From NCBI RefSeq assembly GCF_014642175.1, contig NZ_BMIL01000012.1, forward strand, positions 1 through 64,000: a stretch of 64,000 nucleotides of DNA. Reading direction: 5' to 3'. Positions 63,642-64,000 of this stretch are shown piece after piece. A model generated the notes under the pieces. The model worked only from the letters and a program-made list of their open reading frames with translations. It searched no databases and had not been told where the DNA came from. The DNA is from Pedobacter quisquiliarum. GTDB lineage: Bacteria; Bacteroidota; Bacteroidia; Sphingobacteriales; Sphingobacteriaceae. Every line of letters begins with the position of its first letter. The stretch's first letter is position 1. The translations under genes were made by a program, and so were the position numbers.

Positions 63642-64000
63642 ATGGATAATAATTTAGAACATAATGATTGGAAAGATGAGGCACCGAATCTCTCCCGTTT
63701 GCCTAAGGTAAATCCCTTTGCTGTTCCTGAGCAGTATTTTGATAGCTTAAGTGAAAGAATTAGCGCAAGTGTATTTGTTGATGATTTAAAGACAAACGCT
63801 GGTGTATATGAACCTTCGGTTCCCGAGGGTTACTTCGAATCGCTACAAGCGGACATTACGGCTAAGATCGCGCTTGAGCAACTGAACCTACCTAAAGAAG
63901 ATGGCTTTGCTGTACCAGCGGGTTACTTCGAAAAACTAAACCACAAAATTCTTGAGCAGGTTGAACAACCTCAGGCCACTACGCCCAAGGTTAGAAAGCT
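63642..64000 (+). CDS. Probable anti-sigma partner protein, truncated by window end
   Basis: An ATG-initiated frame 35 bp after the sigma gene is open to the window edge (119 codons). It carries three copies of a motif VP(x)2YF(D/E)xLxxxI: VPEQYFDSLSERI, VPEGYFESLQADI and VPAGYFEKLNHKI, separated by about 20-30 residues. It is acidic and soluble so far. Genes directly after ECF factors in Bacteroidota often encode anti-sigma factors with a later membrane helix; that helix would lie beyond this window. Confidence 0.7.
   Translation, partial: MDNNLEHNDWKDEAPNLSRLPKVNPFAVPEQYFDSLSERISASVFVDDLKTNAGVYEPSVPEGYFESLQADITAKIALEQLNLPKEDGFAVPAGYFEKLNHKILEQVEQPQATTPKVRK

Overview
The window looks like a chromosomal segment of a Bacteroidota member, most likely Sphingobacteriaceae (Pedobacter/Mucilaginibacter-like). 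The reasons are protein families largely confined to that phylum (a PorT-like type IX secretion protein, a type A sorting-domain cargo, DUF6089, carboxypeptidase-regulatory-domain outer membrane proteins, the CBS-nadK-DUF6089-uppS-bamA-ompH-ompH-murI gene order), promoters of the TTTG...TAnnTTTG type, few Shine-Dalgarno sites and a split transketolase. No phage, transposase, integrase, plasmid gene, CRISPR array, rRNA or tRNA was recognised, so this reads as mostly core chromosome.

Layout. 0-12 kb: a carboxypeptidase-regulatory-domain protein with a decayed 90-bp repeat after it, a PA0069-type radical SAM protein, clpC, ettA, a TonB-receptor-like barrel protein, DUF1456 and a DEFD-variant RNA helicase. 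12-22.8 kb: a GH15 hydrolase convergent with a fused trehalose-phosphate synthase/phosphatase, a YkuK-like protein, an ammonium channel, SRPBCC, a YhcC-like radical SAM protein, a YciE/F ferritin-like protein, a thioredoxin-fold protein and an APC permease. 22.9-27.6 kb: a pyrophosphate-energised Na+ pump, a second APC permease, MarC and a possible 37-residue membrane peptide. 27.6-33.6 kb: a tight leftward block (sugar MFS transporter, dCMP deaminase, guaA, a binding-protein-like lipoprotein, an RsmB-type methyltransferase) preceded by a LacI-type operator-like palindrome and a possible short RNA. 33.8-36.6 kb: a LysE exporter and a long amidophosphoribosyltransferase.

36.7-45.5 kb is the envelope-biogenesis block: alpha/beta hydrolase, CBS protein, nadK, DUF6089, uppS, bamA, two OmpH/Skp chaperones and murI. 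45.6-49 kb holds YqeY, an SDR enzyme, porT and ubiE. A rightward set follows: engB, a UbiA-like prenyltransferase, an M3 oligopeptidase, an APC permease with an unusual insertion and an orphan SecDF-P1-head-like exported protein. A TlpA-like lipoprotein and kup point left. From 57.8 kb rightward: a mini type IX cargo protein, an FAA hydrolase, an M23 peptidase, bcp, the two transketolase subunits, an ECF sigma factor and the start of a probable anti-sigma partner that runs off the window.

The most unusual material is non-coding. Four separate intergenic regions (7.3, 20.6, 34.5 and 55.5 kb) hold degenerate tandem arrays whose periods are about 11 or 22-23 bp, one or two helical turns, and a fifth (1.3-1.5 kb) holds a 90-bp repeat copied from the end of the preceding gene. 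Other points are an intrinsic terminator directly before murI, near-leaderless divergent promoter boxes between ubiE and engB, and a candidate ~55-nt transcript upstream of the LysE gene. No wholly new multi-gene system was identified.
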